From: Coccinella septempunctata
Taxonomy: Eukaryota > Arthropoda > Insecta > Coleoptera > Coccinellidae
Assembly (NCBI RefSeq): GCF_907165205.1
Contig: NC_058198.1
Coordinates: 3,139,001 to 3,203,000 of the forward strand
DNA length: 64,000 nt
Direction: 5' to 3'
Shown here: positions 1-11,600 of the stretch, piece by piece
How the letters are laid out: every line of letters starts with the position of its first letter
Position numbering within the stretch: the first letter of the stretch is position 1
Made by a program: the position numbers and the translations under genes
Notes under the pieces: model-generated
What the model was told of the DNA's origin: nothing
Databases searched by the model: none
Seen by the model: the letters and a program-made list of their open reading frames with translations, nothing else

Positions 1-3000
1 ATTAAGCCCCTTTCGTCATATAGAAAATAACTTGATGAGGTTGATGAAACAGGTTAAGGCGAGAGTTAAATGCGAAACCCCGGCTTTATCTGGGCGCATC
101 AAGGCACGAGCAAAGTAGAATAATTAAAAATGACAACCACGGAAAAGCTGCTCAGTCGGGCTTGTACACTAACAGGGGACGAACGATGGAAGAGACCTTA
201 CTTATACATGAGCTTCCTCTGCACTTCCCTCCATTAGCTTTGCTGTTGAAAATTTAAATAACCCGAATTTTCTAGCCCCACTCCTCGCCCGTTCTATTTC
301 AACTCGTTATTTCGCGACGAGATTCTGATAGGATTCATATTTCTCTACGGGGTGTCGCAGCAAAATACACCGAATTATGAGGCATACTTGGCAGAACTGA
401 GGGATGTGGAATATATTGCAGTAAACAGTGGAGGAAGCGACCATTCTTCTCTTAAATTATTAAGAGATTGAAGCTCATCATTTTTTTATCGCACTTATTT
501 CCGAATTTTTGGAAAGCATTTTCTTCCAATCTTACCATGTACTATGTTAACCTTTTTTTGTGGTGCTATATGAAGCGAAACGTTGTAAAGTATTGCATGA
601 AGTATCATCATAGAAATCAATCTCGACTAGATCGATTTTTTCCTCAAATTTCAATAAAAGTAAAAGCCAGGCTTTGGAATTAATGAACATTTTTGAAAAA
701 CTGCAGGCCGAAGAGGGACGAAATTCATGATATAGCGTAATCGGAGCCGTAAATTGAAAATTTCAAGATGAAAAGAGGTCGTGTTATCCGTAAAATGCTT
801 CGAAAAGTACCCACGGTCGAGACCCCTTTGAGGAAAACTCGAAAGTTAACGGAATCAACTTCTTGGCGAGAGAGGCGTAATAATTCTTGGTGGATTTCCT
901 TTCTGAAATTAAAATAACGAAGCTGGGGGTGAAACTGATACGTAACCTCCATCCAGGAGTTGTTCTCCGCACTTTTCCGCATGATTTCCTCTTCACGCAT
1001 GAACAACAAAAATCTGGAGGATAACATTACGAGTGATCGCTCAATTTGGCATCTTTGATGGATCGATCCGGATTTTTCAGCGCCTTATTATCGGTTTTCC
1101 AGTTTCGGAACGGAATTCGAAGGTTTACGTTCAAAGGGAATTCACATTCCGATAATAAATAAATAAATTCAAACTACTCCGTAAAAAATCTGTTACCCTG
1201 ACGTGTTTTTATTCTTGCCTCCACTTACGCCGTCGAAAGTGATGGTTGACGCTCTGCTGATGGGAGTTATAAACCAACTATGAATTTTGCCAATTAAAAG
1301 TTAAGTCTTTTCATGCTTCAAGTTCAAGGTCTCATAAATCCATTTTCAACCCCATCGAACTATCGACAACTCCTCAAAGTTCCCGAACATTTTCCGATAT
1401 TTCCTGCCTTATCACAAGAATACCTCAAGTTCTTCCAGAGTTTAAGTTCAGCCTATTCCGTCACCAGGATATATCGAATGACGAGAATCGAAATGTTCAA
1501 CAGCAAGGACAATGGTGATTCCAGCCCTAATTCAGTAATTTCTGGCCCTCGAAATTATGTATGAAATTTTAAAATTATGATTTTGAAGAAAAGGAGGCAT
1601 AAATGAAAATGTTAGCGTAGATCAATTCAGTATATGACACTGATTTTGGCGATATTAGATAGGGAAATAACGTTCCTAGCAAAAGTAACCTCCGAACCTT
1701 TAAAAGAAGGATTAGGAAATTTTAAATTCGAGTGTACTCTCGTCGGTTTCATTTTGAATTTTTCCAGTTAATATCCCCAGGACATGCAGAGGCCGCAGTA
1801 GCTGATTTTCATCATAATTCATATCCCATCTATAAATCATCGACAAGGAGGTAATGCCCTTAACACTTTTTACTCTATTCGCTTTATGTTAACCTGTCAC
1901 GCGTACGAATGCGTGGATATATTTGCGAGAGAATAATAGAGAGAAGTTAATTCCAGCAGGATTAAGCTTTCATTGTTGACGAAAATGAGAATTACGTTCC
2001 GACGAGAGGCATATCCGCCATTGTTTTTCGATTCCGAAAAGGAAAAGACTACACTTTCCTATCGCAATTGCACATTTTCGATGTTAAGCATCGATTCTAC
2101 CCCGATTTTTTTCGTTCGACGAAACAGTACAACCGTCCCCCTGATTATAGTCAAAGCAATACGATATAATTTCAACACGCGCAATCAGTAACGTGGAAAT
2201 CCTGTCCTTCTCATTAAATCTAGAGTGTCTATTTGACGAGTAAATATTTATCCGCGCCTCTGTGAGATTCTGCAAAAGGTTAAAAGGGTCTTGAAGTGAA
2301 CGCCTTGGCGGCAGCTCCTCACAAATATTTCAAACTTCTAACGACTCCTTTATTTGGGAATAAGTATGGGGGTTGTGGAGTTTTTTTTTTTCGGATCTCG
2401 AAACGAAGTTTTCACCGAATATAATTGCGGAGGCAGAATAGTTCGGGGGAAATAATATAAACTGCATAGAATATTCCGAATGTTCGAAAGAAAATGCGCT
2501 TTCGCCATTTTGCACCCACGAATCTTCTTATCACTCCGTTTCTCAAGAATTTCCTGAGATTTGAAGTTGTATCTATCATCTCAACTAGAAGTGATTTTAG
2601 ATTTCGAATAGTATTCATCGTGACTAGACTTTCCAGGAAAAATAGATAGAAAATTTCAAAGGATTTTCACTTTGTGTTGTGTCGTTTTTAGAAGGTGAGC
2701 TGAGAATGTTCCCAGTTCATCCCTAGTTCGTTATTGGTTTCAATAATCCTTTCCTATGGTAAATTCGCACGTTTTCTCTACCCGAATGAGAGAACAGGAG
2801 AAATTTCCATTCCGGAATGAAGAATGCCAGAATTGTTAGAGGGGGTTAAATAGCCTCTTCGCCATTTGGCAAAAGACCGGTTTAACGACATAGTTTCCAT
2901 TCGTAGAGGCCGAGGTGTGAAAACGTGGATATCCCTGCCGAGCTCGACGTTATAAATTATAGGAAAATCCGAATATCTCAACCCGGGAATATTCCGTTAA

Positions 3001-4379
3001 AGGAGCGGGAAGATAGAGGATGACCTATTTTTTTAATACACTTTGAAGTCTGCCGCGTTATCTGGCGACGGGGGGGAGATTTTCAGCGAGAGATTGGCTC
3101 CGAGGAACACCATATCAATTTCAACTTTATCATGCCCCGCGATAAGAGGAGGTGGTATCGACATTTTTCTCTTTTCGGTAAACTGAAGCTATTAGTCATC
3201 GATAATCCGTCATATTCGTAAATATTTCGAGGGAAGATCCGCTCAGATATTGTCACATACTTCAGTCACTGCCGAACCGCCTGCCACGGTGTCTATCATC
3301 CAACATTCCAACCCCCAGAGATGCGACAATCCTGAAACGTTTAAATTGTCGATACGACGTGTCGAGCGGGGTTTATGTGCAATATGAAAACACGGGGGAT
3401 TTGGGGAGGAAAAACCTGTCGTTCGTGGAAAGCGTCGATTTTGATTTTTCGAGATTTCGGAGAATCCTAGACGTCTATATTATGATGGGGTGAAAACGGC
3501 ACGAATGAATGATCGATAACTTCATGAATGTGGGAAAAATCAAAGACTCAACGATGCATTTTCCAAATACAGAGAGAATGAAACGAATTCAACATGAATA
3601 TCCTTCATTTCTGGAAATATCGTATTGTGAGAAAAGCAGCTTAGCACACAGCACGAATTTCGAAATACAGGGTGGATGTTCTTCGATGTGCATTTCTTTT
3701 CCTCTTCTTCAAGTTCAAGAAATTTTTAGTTCATCGTATGTATCTATGCAGAAATGATAAAATAATTCGATGAAATTCTAGACCAACATACACAATTACA
3801 ATAATTTTCGAAAACTTGCGACCTCGACTGCTATTTCGTTTAGAAAAATATTAAAATTTCCAGGAACTTTTGCAACAAATGTTTCCCAATAATTCCTGAT
3901 TATAAGAAATATTCAGATTGATAAACTCAATGTAACAAAAAAGTTTGAAGGGCTCGAATGACCTATCCTTCACATTTTCTAAACCTAATTCAGTCTGTTC
4001 TATCGTGTGGAACGTTGAAAGAACCAAAACACTAAAATTCAAACATTTTACGAAGACATTCTGCCAAACGCTAATAGAATTTCAGTTACTTTTCCATTTT
4101 CCAACTCCTCAAAATCATTCTGGAAATCACCCTCTGCTGGAAAATTCCCGAAGCTGATTGGACCTTGTCTATCTATGCCTGTAAGGGAAGAAAGCGCCCT
4201 CTTTCATGTCCAGACATACACACCCTGTGACTAAGAGACTTTTAGAGTTCACTGCTTGCATCCCCGAAGAAGCATCGATCTGTCGGCCTTCTAGAAATCT
4301 TCAACAGTACAGGGTTCCTCCCCCGTTTTCTGCGCAGATCATTTCCACCCCGAGCGTTACTCTGAACTAGGCTAACCCC
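1..4379. other. AT-rich sequence without a recognisable gene
   Basis: All six frames are broken by frequent stops. The few open stretches (under about 100 codons) show no recognisable domain, signal peptide or good splice framing. Homopolymer runs occur, for example a T run near 2381. A single transposon-like end motif (ACAGGGTGG) occurs at about 3668 without a partner. I see no tandem repeat. It is most simply read as intergenic or intronic DNA. Confidence 0.6.
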
Positions 4380-4393
4380 TCAACAGATGGCGC
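4380..4393 (+). promoter_or_regulatory. CTCF-like motif
   Basis: The bases TCAACAGATGGCGC match the known CTCF core CCASYAGRKGGCRS at 12 of 14 positions by eye, including the whole AGRKGGCRS half. CTCF is a zinc-finger insulator protein found in many insects. Nothing else here supports use of the site, and one such match in 64 kb could be chance. Confidence 0.25.
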
Positions 4394-4539
4394 TGGAAAA
4401 ATTCAATGAGAACTCCGGGTAGCTGAGGCGCATTCGCCAATTTGCAACTTTTGTCCTTTTCATAAGTTTTTTTGAATTTTGTTAGACTATTTCATTACAT
4501 TACGCTTGCAATATTCGCCCCATCCCTATTAGATGATAG

Positions 4540-5064
4540 TTGGACTTCGAGAGAGATACAAAAGTTTTCCAGCAACAGAGAAAGTCGACGTTGAAAACAA
4601 GTCTGAACAAAATTGAATTAATAATACGGTTTGGTCAAAAAAAATGCAACCTATCCAAGCAACAACCTCGTAGTTTTCGGTTTAAAAAGTTCAGGTTTTT
4701 CTTCCAATTTTCACGGCCCCAAGATCGCGGAAGTATAAACGGAGCGCGATTTTTTCCCCCGCAACGAGATCATCTCGCCAAGTTCCGAATTCTGCCCTTT
4801 GAACGCTCGGAATTTCCATCTAACCGGATCGAGTTATTTCAATTTCTGCCGTCGCAACTTCCCCGGGAATTACGAGAAAATTATTTCTTCAACACTTCAC
4901 AGTTCGGAGCATATTTCAGTGGGGGAATAGTTTCGCGGATTCTTACCGCAGCAGTCACGAGAGGAATTGGCAACTTTCAGACAGACGTAGCTGTTTTGGC
5001 GATTCTCGAAACGAGAACTCATTTAGGTTGTGAAAATCTATACAGCGTTTTCATATTGAAATGA
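4540..5064 (+). other. Long open frame without ATG, unrecognised
   Basis: This frame stays open for 174 codons but contains no ATG; its upstream limit is a TAG and it begins at TTG. It could therefore only be an internal or terminal exon, or a chance frame in locally GC-richer DNA. The conceptual protein is rich in Phe, Arg and Gln, with no membrane segment and no motif I recognise. A good acceptor-like site (CCCTCAATTTCAG) lies just after it at about 5083, not before it. I estimate that a frame this long is unusual but not impossible by chance in this much AT-rich DNA. No function is proposed. Confidence 0.12.
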
Positions 5065-5359
5065 ATTATTTCCCTCAATTTCAGGAGAAATAAGTTATAA
5101 CTTCGGTTTTTATCAAACTTCGCTTCAAAATTGTTTTTCGACGGGTTTTCATAGAGTATTTCGGTGAAATTTTCCAAGCAGTGACAACTAATTGTTTATA
5201 CAAGGTGAATCGAAAATGTCGAGTTATTTCTTGAGGGATGATAGAACATCAAAAAATAAGTGGTCTTCGTCTAGTGAACTTATGTCGGAAAGCGCACATC
5301 AAGAATGATACAACTATCTGAAAGGGCCGTACTTTATTGTTTCCAAACATGGTACTATA

Positions 5360-6381
5360 CGAGGATGTATTGATATTTAGTTAGCCTAGACCAGTACCTG
5401 TATTTAGAAGAGTTAAGAGGTATACATATTTACGAAGATATGCTCAATACCCTTGGTGATCAGTGTCCTTCGTATGCGACAGTGAAAATTGGACTGCAAG
5501 CTTCAAAAGAGGTAAATTTTCCATTGAAGATGATGACCGATCAGGAAGGCCAGTTTCTGTGTTAGTCCCCGAAAATATCGATGAAGTTCATGACATGATT
5601 TTATCAGACCGTCGAATTGGGCTAAAACGGATATCTGAAGCACTGAATATTTCATACGAACGCGTTCATCATATAGTTCACGTCAATTTGGATATGAGAA
5701 AAATTGCTGTAAAAAAGATCCCCAAACGTTGACCAAGAGCGTGCAAGGGTAGAAGCATCGCGTTCGATCTGTGCTCGATTTGAAAACGATGTAGACTTCT
5801 CAAACCGAATTGTTACCATGGATGAGACTTGGGTACATTTCTACGATCCAGAAACAAAGCAACAATCGATGGAATGGCGACACTCTGGTTCTTCAAGACC
5901 TGAGAAGTTTCGTGTCCAAAAATCTGCTGGAAAAGTTCTTGCTTCAGTTTTTTGGGACAGCCATGGAGTTATTATGATTGATTTGTTGGATAAGGGTAGA
6001 ACAATAACCGGAGATTACTATTCGGCCTTACTGATCACTCTAAGGGAAAAAATTAAAGAGAAAAGACGCGAAAAGCTATCCAAAGGTGTTTTGTTTTTGC
6101 AGGACAACGCCCCTGCACACAAATCTCATGTTGCCACGCAAAAATTTCTTGATTTAGGGTTTGAATTACTAGAACACCTCCCTCATTCACCAGATTTGGC
6201 TACATACGACTATCATCTCTTTCCTCAACTGAAAAAAAGTTTAAAAGGTCGTAATTTTTCTTCCAACGAGGGGGTAATAGAAGCTGTGGAGGTCTGGTTT
6301 GCCGAGCAAGAAGAAACATTTTTTTTGAAGGGTCTAGAGACGTTGCAGGTTCTCTGTAATAAATGTATCCAATTAAGAGGA
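5360..6381 (+). mobile_element. mariner copy m1, internally deleted and 3' truncated
   Basis: The left end CGAGGATGTATTGATATTTA follows a TA target dinucleotide at 5358-5359 and matches the 5' terminal inverted repeat of the other copies. About 40 bp in, the sequence jumps from CCAGT straight to ACCTGTATTTA inside the transposase gene. The 5' leader and the first codons are therefore lost. The junction shares AGT with both parents, a 3-nt microhomology. Similarity stops after AATTAAGAGGA at 6381, so the 3' untranslated part and 3' inverted repeat are missing. The copy cannot transpose. Confidence 0.93.
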
Positions 6382-6393
6382 ATCACGCATTAG
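5394..6393 (+). pseudogene. mariner transposase pseudogene (m1)
   Basis: This is a cut-and-paste transposase of the Tc1/mariner superfamily. The first stretch lacks the initiator region seen in m2 and m6. A one-base loss in an A run near 5488 shifts the frame, and an 8-base loss near 5728 shifts it again. The C-terminal part is open from 5818. Numbering from that Met, the catalytic aspartates are at 2 (MDETW), 96 (LQDNAPAH) and 131 (TYDYHLF). There are 34 residues between the second and third, which is the DD34D signature of mariner. The third motif reads SPDLATYDY instead of SPDLAPSDY. The catalytic half was therefore kept while the DNA-binding half decayed. Confidence 0.92.
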
Positions 6394-7360
6394 TGAAAAA
6401 TGGACAATATTTATTCAGTTTGCCTTGATAATTTCTACTTTTTTCGATCCAGCTTGCGGTAAAAGAAGGCTTCTCTCTTAGAATTCAAGATTTTCAATAA
6501 AATATTTTGAAAGCTTCTGAAAATACTACTGAACATAAACAAAACTATATATATCCTTGATTCGGACCGGAATTTTCAGAATAACAGACACTTTTTTCAT
6601 GAAAACATACAAGCTGTCACGATATTGACCAAAATATCCCCTGATAAATCTCGGGCAGCGGTCAGCCCCAAATCACGAATCGACAGGGTAATAATCTGCG
6701 ATGATCAATGCCAAAACCGGATACATAAATCCAAATGCCTAATTATGATAAATTATCCGCGGTTTGCCTAATATTCCATCATTCGTCGATTCTCGAAAAA
6801 CCGGCGGAAAGTGATACGAACGGCGAACGTTCATATTAAATGGAAGGAAAATTTCGATGTGAAAATGTGGGCGCATACCCCTGCCCGTGCACTATAATTT
6901 GCCGTGTGGAAAAGAGTTATTCTTCCCGGTATAAGCAGTTATTTCCGTTCACGTAATTATCCTAAGTGCCAGAAGTAGGAAATTTCGAAACGTTGTTCGG
7001 ACAACACCGAGAAAAAAAATGTTACATTATTTCTGCGCGTTTTAAAATCAATGTTCCGCATCGACCCGTTCCCATATTCTCGCAACGCTTCATCATTGTC
7101 AATAATTGATCGTTTGACTTATGTGCGACGTCTGCCGGATGAGATTTATCGGAAGATGTTATATCATGAAAAATGCAGGAATGTTGCAGCTACACTTTAC
7201 ACGAATTGCGTATAAATGGGGCCGAGAAGTACCCTATATCGATTCGCGGGCGATACAAAATCAGATTGAGATTTCAAATTCAAAGTTTTCGCTCTTCGTA
7301 ACGAGATCCAATGTTTTTCTCCAAGCATTTTCATCTCGATAACTCTTCCCTCAATACTTA
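6382..7360. other. Spacer between two opposed mariner copies
   Basis: Roughly 1 kb of AT-rich DNA separates m1 (+) from m2 (-). It holds only short frames with no recognisable product and no tandem repeat. A TATAAATGG motif near 7212 has no initiator at the right distance. I see nothing to annotate. Confidence 0.5.
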
Positions 7361-8653
7361 AGAGGATATATCGAGAAATTTTTAGCCTACTATAGAACCA
7401 AACTAAATTTCAATGTCAAAATATTTTATTACTCAACATATTCTCCTTTTAATTGGATACATTTGTTACAGCGGAACTGCAACGTCTCTAGACCTTCAGA
7501 AAAAATGTTTCTTCTTGCTCTGCAAACCAGACCTCCACAGCTTTTATTACCTCCTCGTTGGAAGAAAATTTACGACCTTTTAAACTTTTTCTCAGTTGAG
7601 CAAAGAGATGATAGTCGGATGGAGCCAAATCTGGTGAATAAGGGGGTGTTCTGGTAATTTAAACCCTAAATCACGAATTTTTTGCATGGCAACATGAGAT
7701 TTGTGTGCATGGACGTTGTCCTGCAAAAACAAAACACCTTTGAATAGCTGTCCGCGTCTTTTCTCTTCAATTTTTTCCCGAAGAGTGGTCAGTATTGTCG
7801 AATAGTAATCTCTGGTTATTGTTCTACCCTTATCCAGAAAATCAATCATGATTACTCCATGGCAATTCCAAAAAACTGAAGCAAGTACTTTTCAAGCAGA
7901 TTTTTGGACACGAAACTTCTTAGGTCTTGGAGAACCAGAGTGTCGCCACTCCATGGATTGTTGCTTTGTTTCTGGATCGTAGAAATGTACCCAAGTCTCA
8001 TCCATAGTAACAATTCGGTTCAAGAAGTCTACATCGTTTTCAAATCGAGCACAGATCCAACGCGATGCTTCTACCCTTGCACGCTTTGGGTCAACAGTCA
8101 AACATTTGGTGATCCATTTTGCAGCAATTTTTCTCATGTCCAAATTGACGTGAACTATATGATGAACGTATGAAATACGTATGAAATATTCAGTGCTTCA
8201 GATATCCATTTTAGCCCAATTCGACGGTCTGATAAAATCATGTCATGAACTGCATCGATATTTTCGGGGACTGACACAGAAACTGGCCTTCCCGATCGGT
8301 CATCAGCTTCAATGGAAAATTTACCTCTTTTGAAGCTTGCAGTACAATTTTTCACGGTCGCATACGAAGGACATTGATCACCAAGGGTGTTAAGCATATC
8401 TTCGTAAATCTGCTTACCTCTTAACCCTTTTAAATACAGGTAGTTGATGATGGCTCGATACTCCAATTTTTCGATTTTCACAATTTCGGTGGACATCTCC
8501 TTTCTTTTAATTTATTGCGTAACTCTGGTTTACTTTTTTGACCTCAAACTTCACACTGACACTTCTAATGAGTTATTGTTCGTTGCTATGCTAAAGCAAT
8601 ATTTTTTTATGCATGGAACTGGTCTAGGTAAACTAAATATCAATACTTCCTCG
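7361..8653 (-). mobile_element. mariner copy m2, end-to-end, flanked by TA
   Basis: This is the only copy with both ends, at about 1.29 kb, the usual length of a mariner. On the + strand it starts after TA (7359-7360) with AGAGGATATATCGAGAAATT, the 3' inverted repeat. It ends with CAATACTTCCTCG before TA (8654-8655), the 5' inverted repeat. The two ends are imperfect inverted repeats of about 28 bp, and TA is the target duplication expected for mariner. Despite its complete ends the transposase gene is broken in at least three places. Confidence 0.95.
7429..8496 (-). pseudogene. mariner transposase pseudogene (m2), three lesions
   Basis: The gene starts at 8496 with MSTEIVKIEKLEYRA and would end at the TAA at 7431-7429, giving about 350 codons, normal for mariner. 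The N-terminal part holds the helix-turn-helix region (IYEDMLNTL, YATVKN) and a SGRP linker. Lesions in order: a 5-nt net insertion near 8160, where a short duplication of a TATGAAATACG-like stretch shifts the frame; a Gly-to-TGA nonsense change at 7894-7892; and a one-base loss in the C run before SPDLAPSDY near 7650. MDETW and LQDN are still legible, but LQDN continues as VHAH instead of APAH. All lesions are in the host copy, so no protein is expected. Confidence 0.93.
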
Positions 8654-8682
8654 TATATCGAAAAGAGTTCCTACCTCTCTGA

Positions 8683-8718
8683 TATAAAATGATATAATCC
8701 GCAAGACATTTGTCTTCA
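8683..8718 (+). promoter_or_regulatory. Candidate core promoter (TATA plus initiator)
   Basis: TATAAAA starts at 8683 and a second TATAAT at 8693. TTCATTC follows, and its TCATTC matches the arthropod initiator consensus TCAKTY with the start site A at 8718. The spacing is 35 nt from the first TATA and 25 nt from the second, neither the ideal 30-31, so the call is weak. It sits 30 bp beyond the outer end of mariner m2 and 18 nt ahead of an ATG with an AAAATGG context. Confidence 0.25.
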
Positions 8719-8881
8719 TTCGTGAAAAATTGAAAATGGCGGGTGAAATGACTGCGGATACAAAACCGTTTTTCAGCTTCAGAATCGCGGAATGCCTGGT
8801 TATCGCCAACTATACGGAGTTAAAGCGAGAAATTCCTGAGGGGCTGAAACTTTTCTTCAACAGATTTCAGAGACGAGATAG
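8718..8881 (+). CDS. Possible first coding exon of an unknown gene
   Basis: From ATG at 8736 a frame of 48 codons begins MAGEMTADTKPFF and ends ...RFQRRD. It runs into AG|GTAAAA, a usable splice donor with the GT at 8882-8883; without splicing it meets TAA one codon later. The context AAAATGGCG is good for initiation in insects, and the codons are richer in C and G than the flanks. There is no signal peptide; the segment FRIAECLVIANY is moderately hydrophobic. I do not recognise the family and cannot point to a matching second exon. It may be chance, but promoter-like motifs, ATG context and donor all lie in the right order within 200 bp. Confidence 0.22.
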
Positions 8882-9577
8882 GTAAAAAACATTTCTTTCC
8901 GCATCTCAATCATTAAAAATTGATTTTTGATATAGAAACCTGTTTCAATGGCCTACAAAGCAAACTATTTCTCGCCAAACTATCGTTTGAAAGTTTTCTG
9001 TACTGTTGCTTAAAGTTGAGCAATGTCTGTAATAATTTCGAGTATCTAGATGAAGTGGAAGTTTTGTTTTGACTATCCAAAGATAGGTCATTTCACCGTG
9101 AATCACCATCCCCTAGATATTATCATGAATAACTGAAACTGAAGATTTTTGTTTGGTCACTAAATATATTCCGCTTAACTGATCGCGAAGGCCCAGTCTA
9201 AGCCGAATAAGAATTGGAAGTTTCGATTCCGAACCGAGTCAATTACCAATTCAATTTTCCGGATCGATGTGAGCTCGCTCAATTCATAGGTTGCGTTCGG
9301 AAAATTGGCAGCGTAAGAGTTATGTTGTTCTTTCCTTAAGCTCATTGTAGCAATAACTCCGTTTCCGATATTGACGACTCCAAAGATTGGAAATATCCGA
9401 AAGATACGAGCACGAAACTTCATCGACTGCGAAGGGAATGTGTGGAGTAATGTTGCGAATGATTTTTTTTCAAACTTTCAGTGCAAATCAAGATTCTTCG
9501 AAATATTCGATCTAACCGATAAAGTTTCGTTCTTTTTCTCTTCGAGCGAGCGAATAAGAGGAATTCTACGTACTCAC
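8882..9577. other. No gene recognised
   Basis: This stretch is AT-rich with several short frames on both strands. An acceptor-like CAAACTTTCAG at about 9480 on + is followed by 39 open codons that I do not recognise. They run across the antisense of the micro-exon described next, so at most one of the two is likely real. Confidence 0.4.
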
Positions 9578-9618
9578 TTCATTTTTTCTGTACTGGTGTA
9601 GAAAACAGCTGAACTCAC
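9578..9618 (-). CDS. Candidate start-codon micro-exon (ATGAA then donor)
   Basis: On the minus strand a pyrimidine tract ending TTCTTTTGTTTCAG (AG at 9620-9619) is followed by 41 nt. These end AAAAATGAA and then GTGAGTACG (GT at 9577-9576), a near-ideal donor. The only ATG (9582-9580) lies five bases before the splice site, so the exon would encode Met and the first two bases of a Lys or Asn codon. Insect genes for secreted and cuticular proteins often start this way, with the signal peptide in the next exon. I did not find that next exon among the minus-strand frames down to the left edge. The first exon bases, GTGAGTTC, themselves look like a donor, so alternative readings exist. Confidence 0.3.
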
Positions 9619-10910
9619 CTGAAACAAAAGAAAAATAATTAATAGAAATACAAACCTCATATATGTTATGATTCATTCGTATTTACGGATAAATACATTA
9701 AAATAAATGGATGTTTTATCTTCATCATTGAATTATTTATAGGGTAGTTCCTTTGAGACGGCTATGAGTGAACTATTGTTACATGAATTATTCAGAAATA
9801 TTGCTTGCTATTGCGGTACAAACATTATATTGAATATTCTATGTATCATTAATGGGGAAGATATTCAATGTCTCATACAAACATTCACTGTTTTTCTTGC
9901 ATATCCTGAAGACTTGAGGTTTTCGTATTGACAGGGGTGATGTCATCTTAGATAGAGCTACCCTTGACTATATTCAAATATTCAGCAATTTCCCTCAGTA
10001 ACTCATCATTTGGCAAATAAAAACAGTAATCGCACTATCATGAAATAATAGAACAAAAAGACCTTTGAAATTTCACATTTTTCATACAAAATCATTATCG
10101 AATTACTAGAATACAATCCAACCAGAAAGCGTTGTGTTTTTTGAATGTATACTCGTGACAAACCTTTTGTCCTTGTTGGGACGAAATTAGAGTTATCAAA
10201 TCCCAGTAAATTTCGCATTATACCAATTTCCACCAGCTCTTCATGGAGTTATCTCGTGAATATTACGCAGTTTCTGGGAATAAACTCCGAATCTTCGAAA
10301 TTCTGAACTGTCCGATGACATTCGCTAATTACTCTCTCCGAGATTAAGCTCAATAAACTGATGTCGAAATGATTACTTATACCTGAGGCTCTCAACAGTC
10401 AGAGTGCCTGGATGGAAACGAAAATCCTCATTGTCAGAATGGCGTATTGTTGTTCCAAAGTCACACCACCTACTGCATTAGGTAGCCAAGAACAAGATAA
10501 TGGATAATTGATGATGGAACAGACTACACCGAATGATAGTAATTAAGTAAAGATTCACCTCGGATGGTGAAAGGATTTCAGATATTCCCGAAGCAAATCA
10601 CAAGAAGGGTCTATTCAGAGAACCCAACGATACGGGGCTATAAATCTGAGGTTAATCAAATAATTGGAGATCACAATGAATATTAATCGGGTTCTGTTCG
10701 GATGAAATGGGAGTTTTTCTCGGGAATGAAATATGGATCCATATCATTATAAGGGAATCCGGACAATGAGTCGCCTTCAAATGATGATGTTCATTGATAG
10801 TTCGAATATTTTAATCATTTCGATCAATAGGTGAGCACGTACAGATTTGACAATATTCGTTTTTATGAGATCCATTGAAATTAGACAAAAATAATACTGG
10901 TCCAAAACCA
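9619..10910. other. No gene recognised
   Basis: About 1.3 kb of AT-rich DNA with only short, unrecognised frames and no repeat that I can link to others in the window. Confidence 0.5.
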
Positions 10911-11600
10911 ATTTTCAACTAGAAGAGTTGCTCTTTCAGAATATGTATCACATTTCCATCTACGGTTAGTTTTGTTGGGAGAAAAATCACTCTAACGGTG
11001 ACTATCGAAAATTTCCAAAAAGTAGAATCACTTAAATGATCGTCAAGACCGAACGGCTCAATCGAGCTCGATGAAATTTTCAGATTATCAACTAGAAGAG
11101 TTGCTCTTTCAGAATATGTATCACATTTCCATCTAGGGTTAGTTTTATTGAGAGAAAAATCACTCTAACGGTGACTATCGAAAAATTTCCAAAAAGATGG
11201 AATCACTTGAATGATCGTAAAGACCGAACGGCTCAATCGAGCTCGATGAAATTTTCAGATTATCAACTAGAAGAGTTGCTCTTTCAGAATATGTATCACA
11301 TTTCCATCTAGGGTTAGTTTTATTGAGAGAAAAATCACTCTAACGGTGACTATCGAAAAATTTCCAAAAAGATGGAATCACTTGAATGATCGTAAAGACC
11401 GAACGGCTCAATCGAGCTCGATGAAATTTTCAGATTATCAACTAGAAGAGTTGCTCTTTCAGAATATGTATCACATTTCCATCTAGGGTTAGTTTTATTG
11501 AGAGAAAGATCACTCTAACGGTGACTATCGAAAAATTTCCAAAATGATGGAATCACTTAAATAATCGTCAAGACCGAACGGCTCGATGAAATTTCGAGAT
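10911..11600 (+). repeat. 175-bp tandem repeat, block 1 (about 4 units)
   Basis: The marker AGAAGAGTTGCTCTTTCAGA recurs at 10921, 11094, 11269 and 11444, giving periods of 173, 175 and 175 bp. Each unit also carries TCACTCTAACGGTGACTATC, AAGACCGAACGGCTC and CGAGCTCGATGAAATTTTC. Units differ by a few substitutions and one-base indels. The array breaks off in the ATGAAATTT part of the last unit. 175 is not a multiple of three, so no frame can run through the array. The unit contains a weak palindrome around CTAACGGTGACTATCG and is otherwise unremarkable. Confidence 0.95.

Noticed and set aside
5818..6393. Functional transposase from m1
   Set aside because: The frame keeps all three Asp but lacks the DNA-binding half, two upstream frame breaks precede it, and the element has no 3' inverted repeat.
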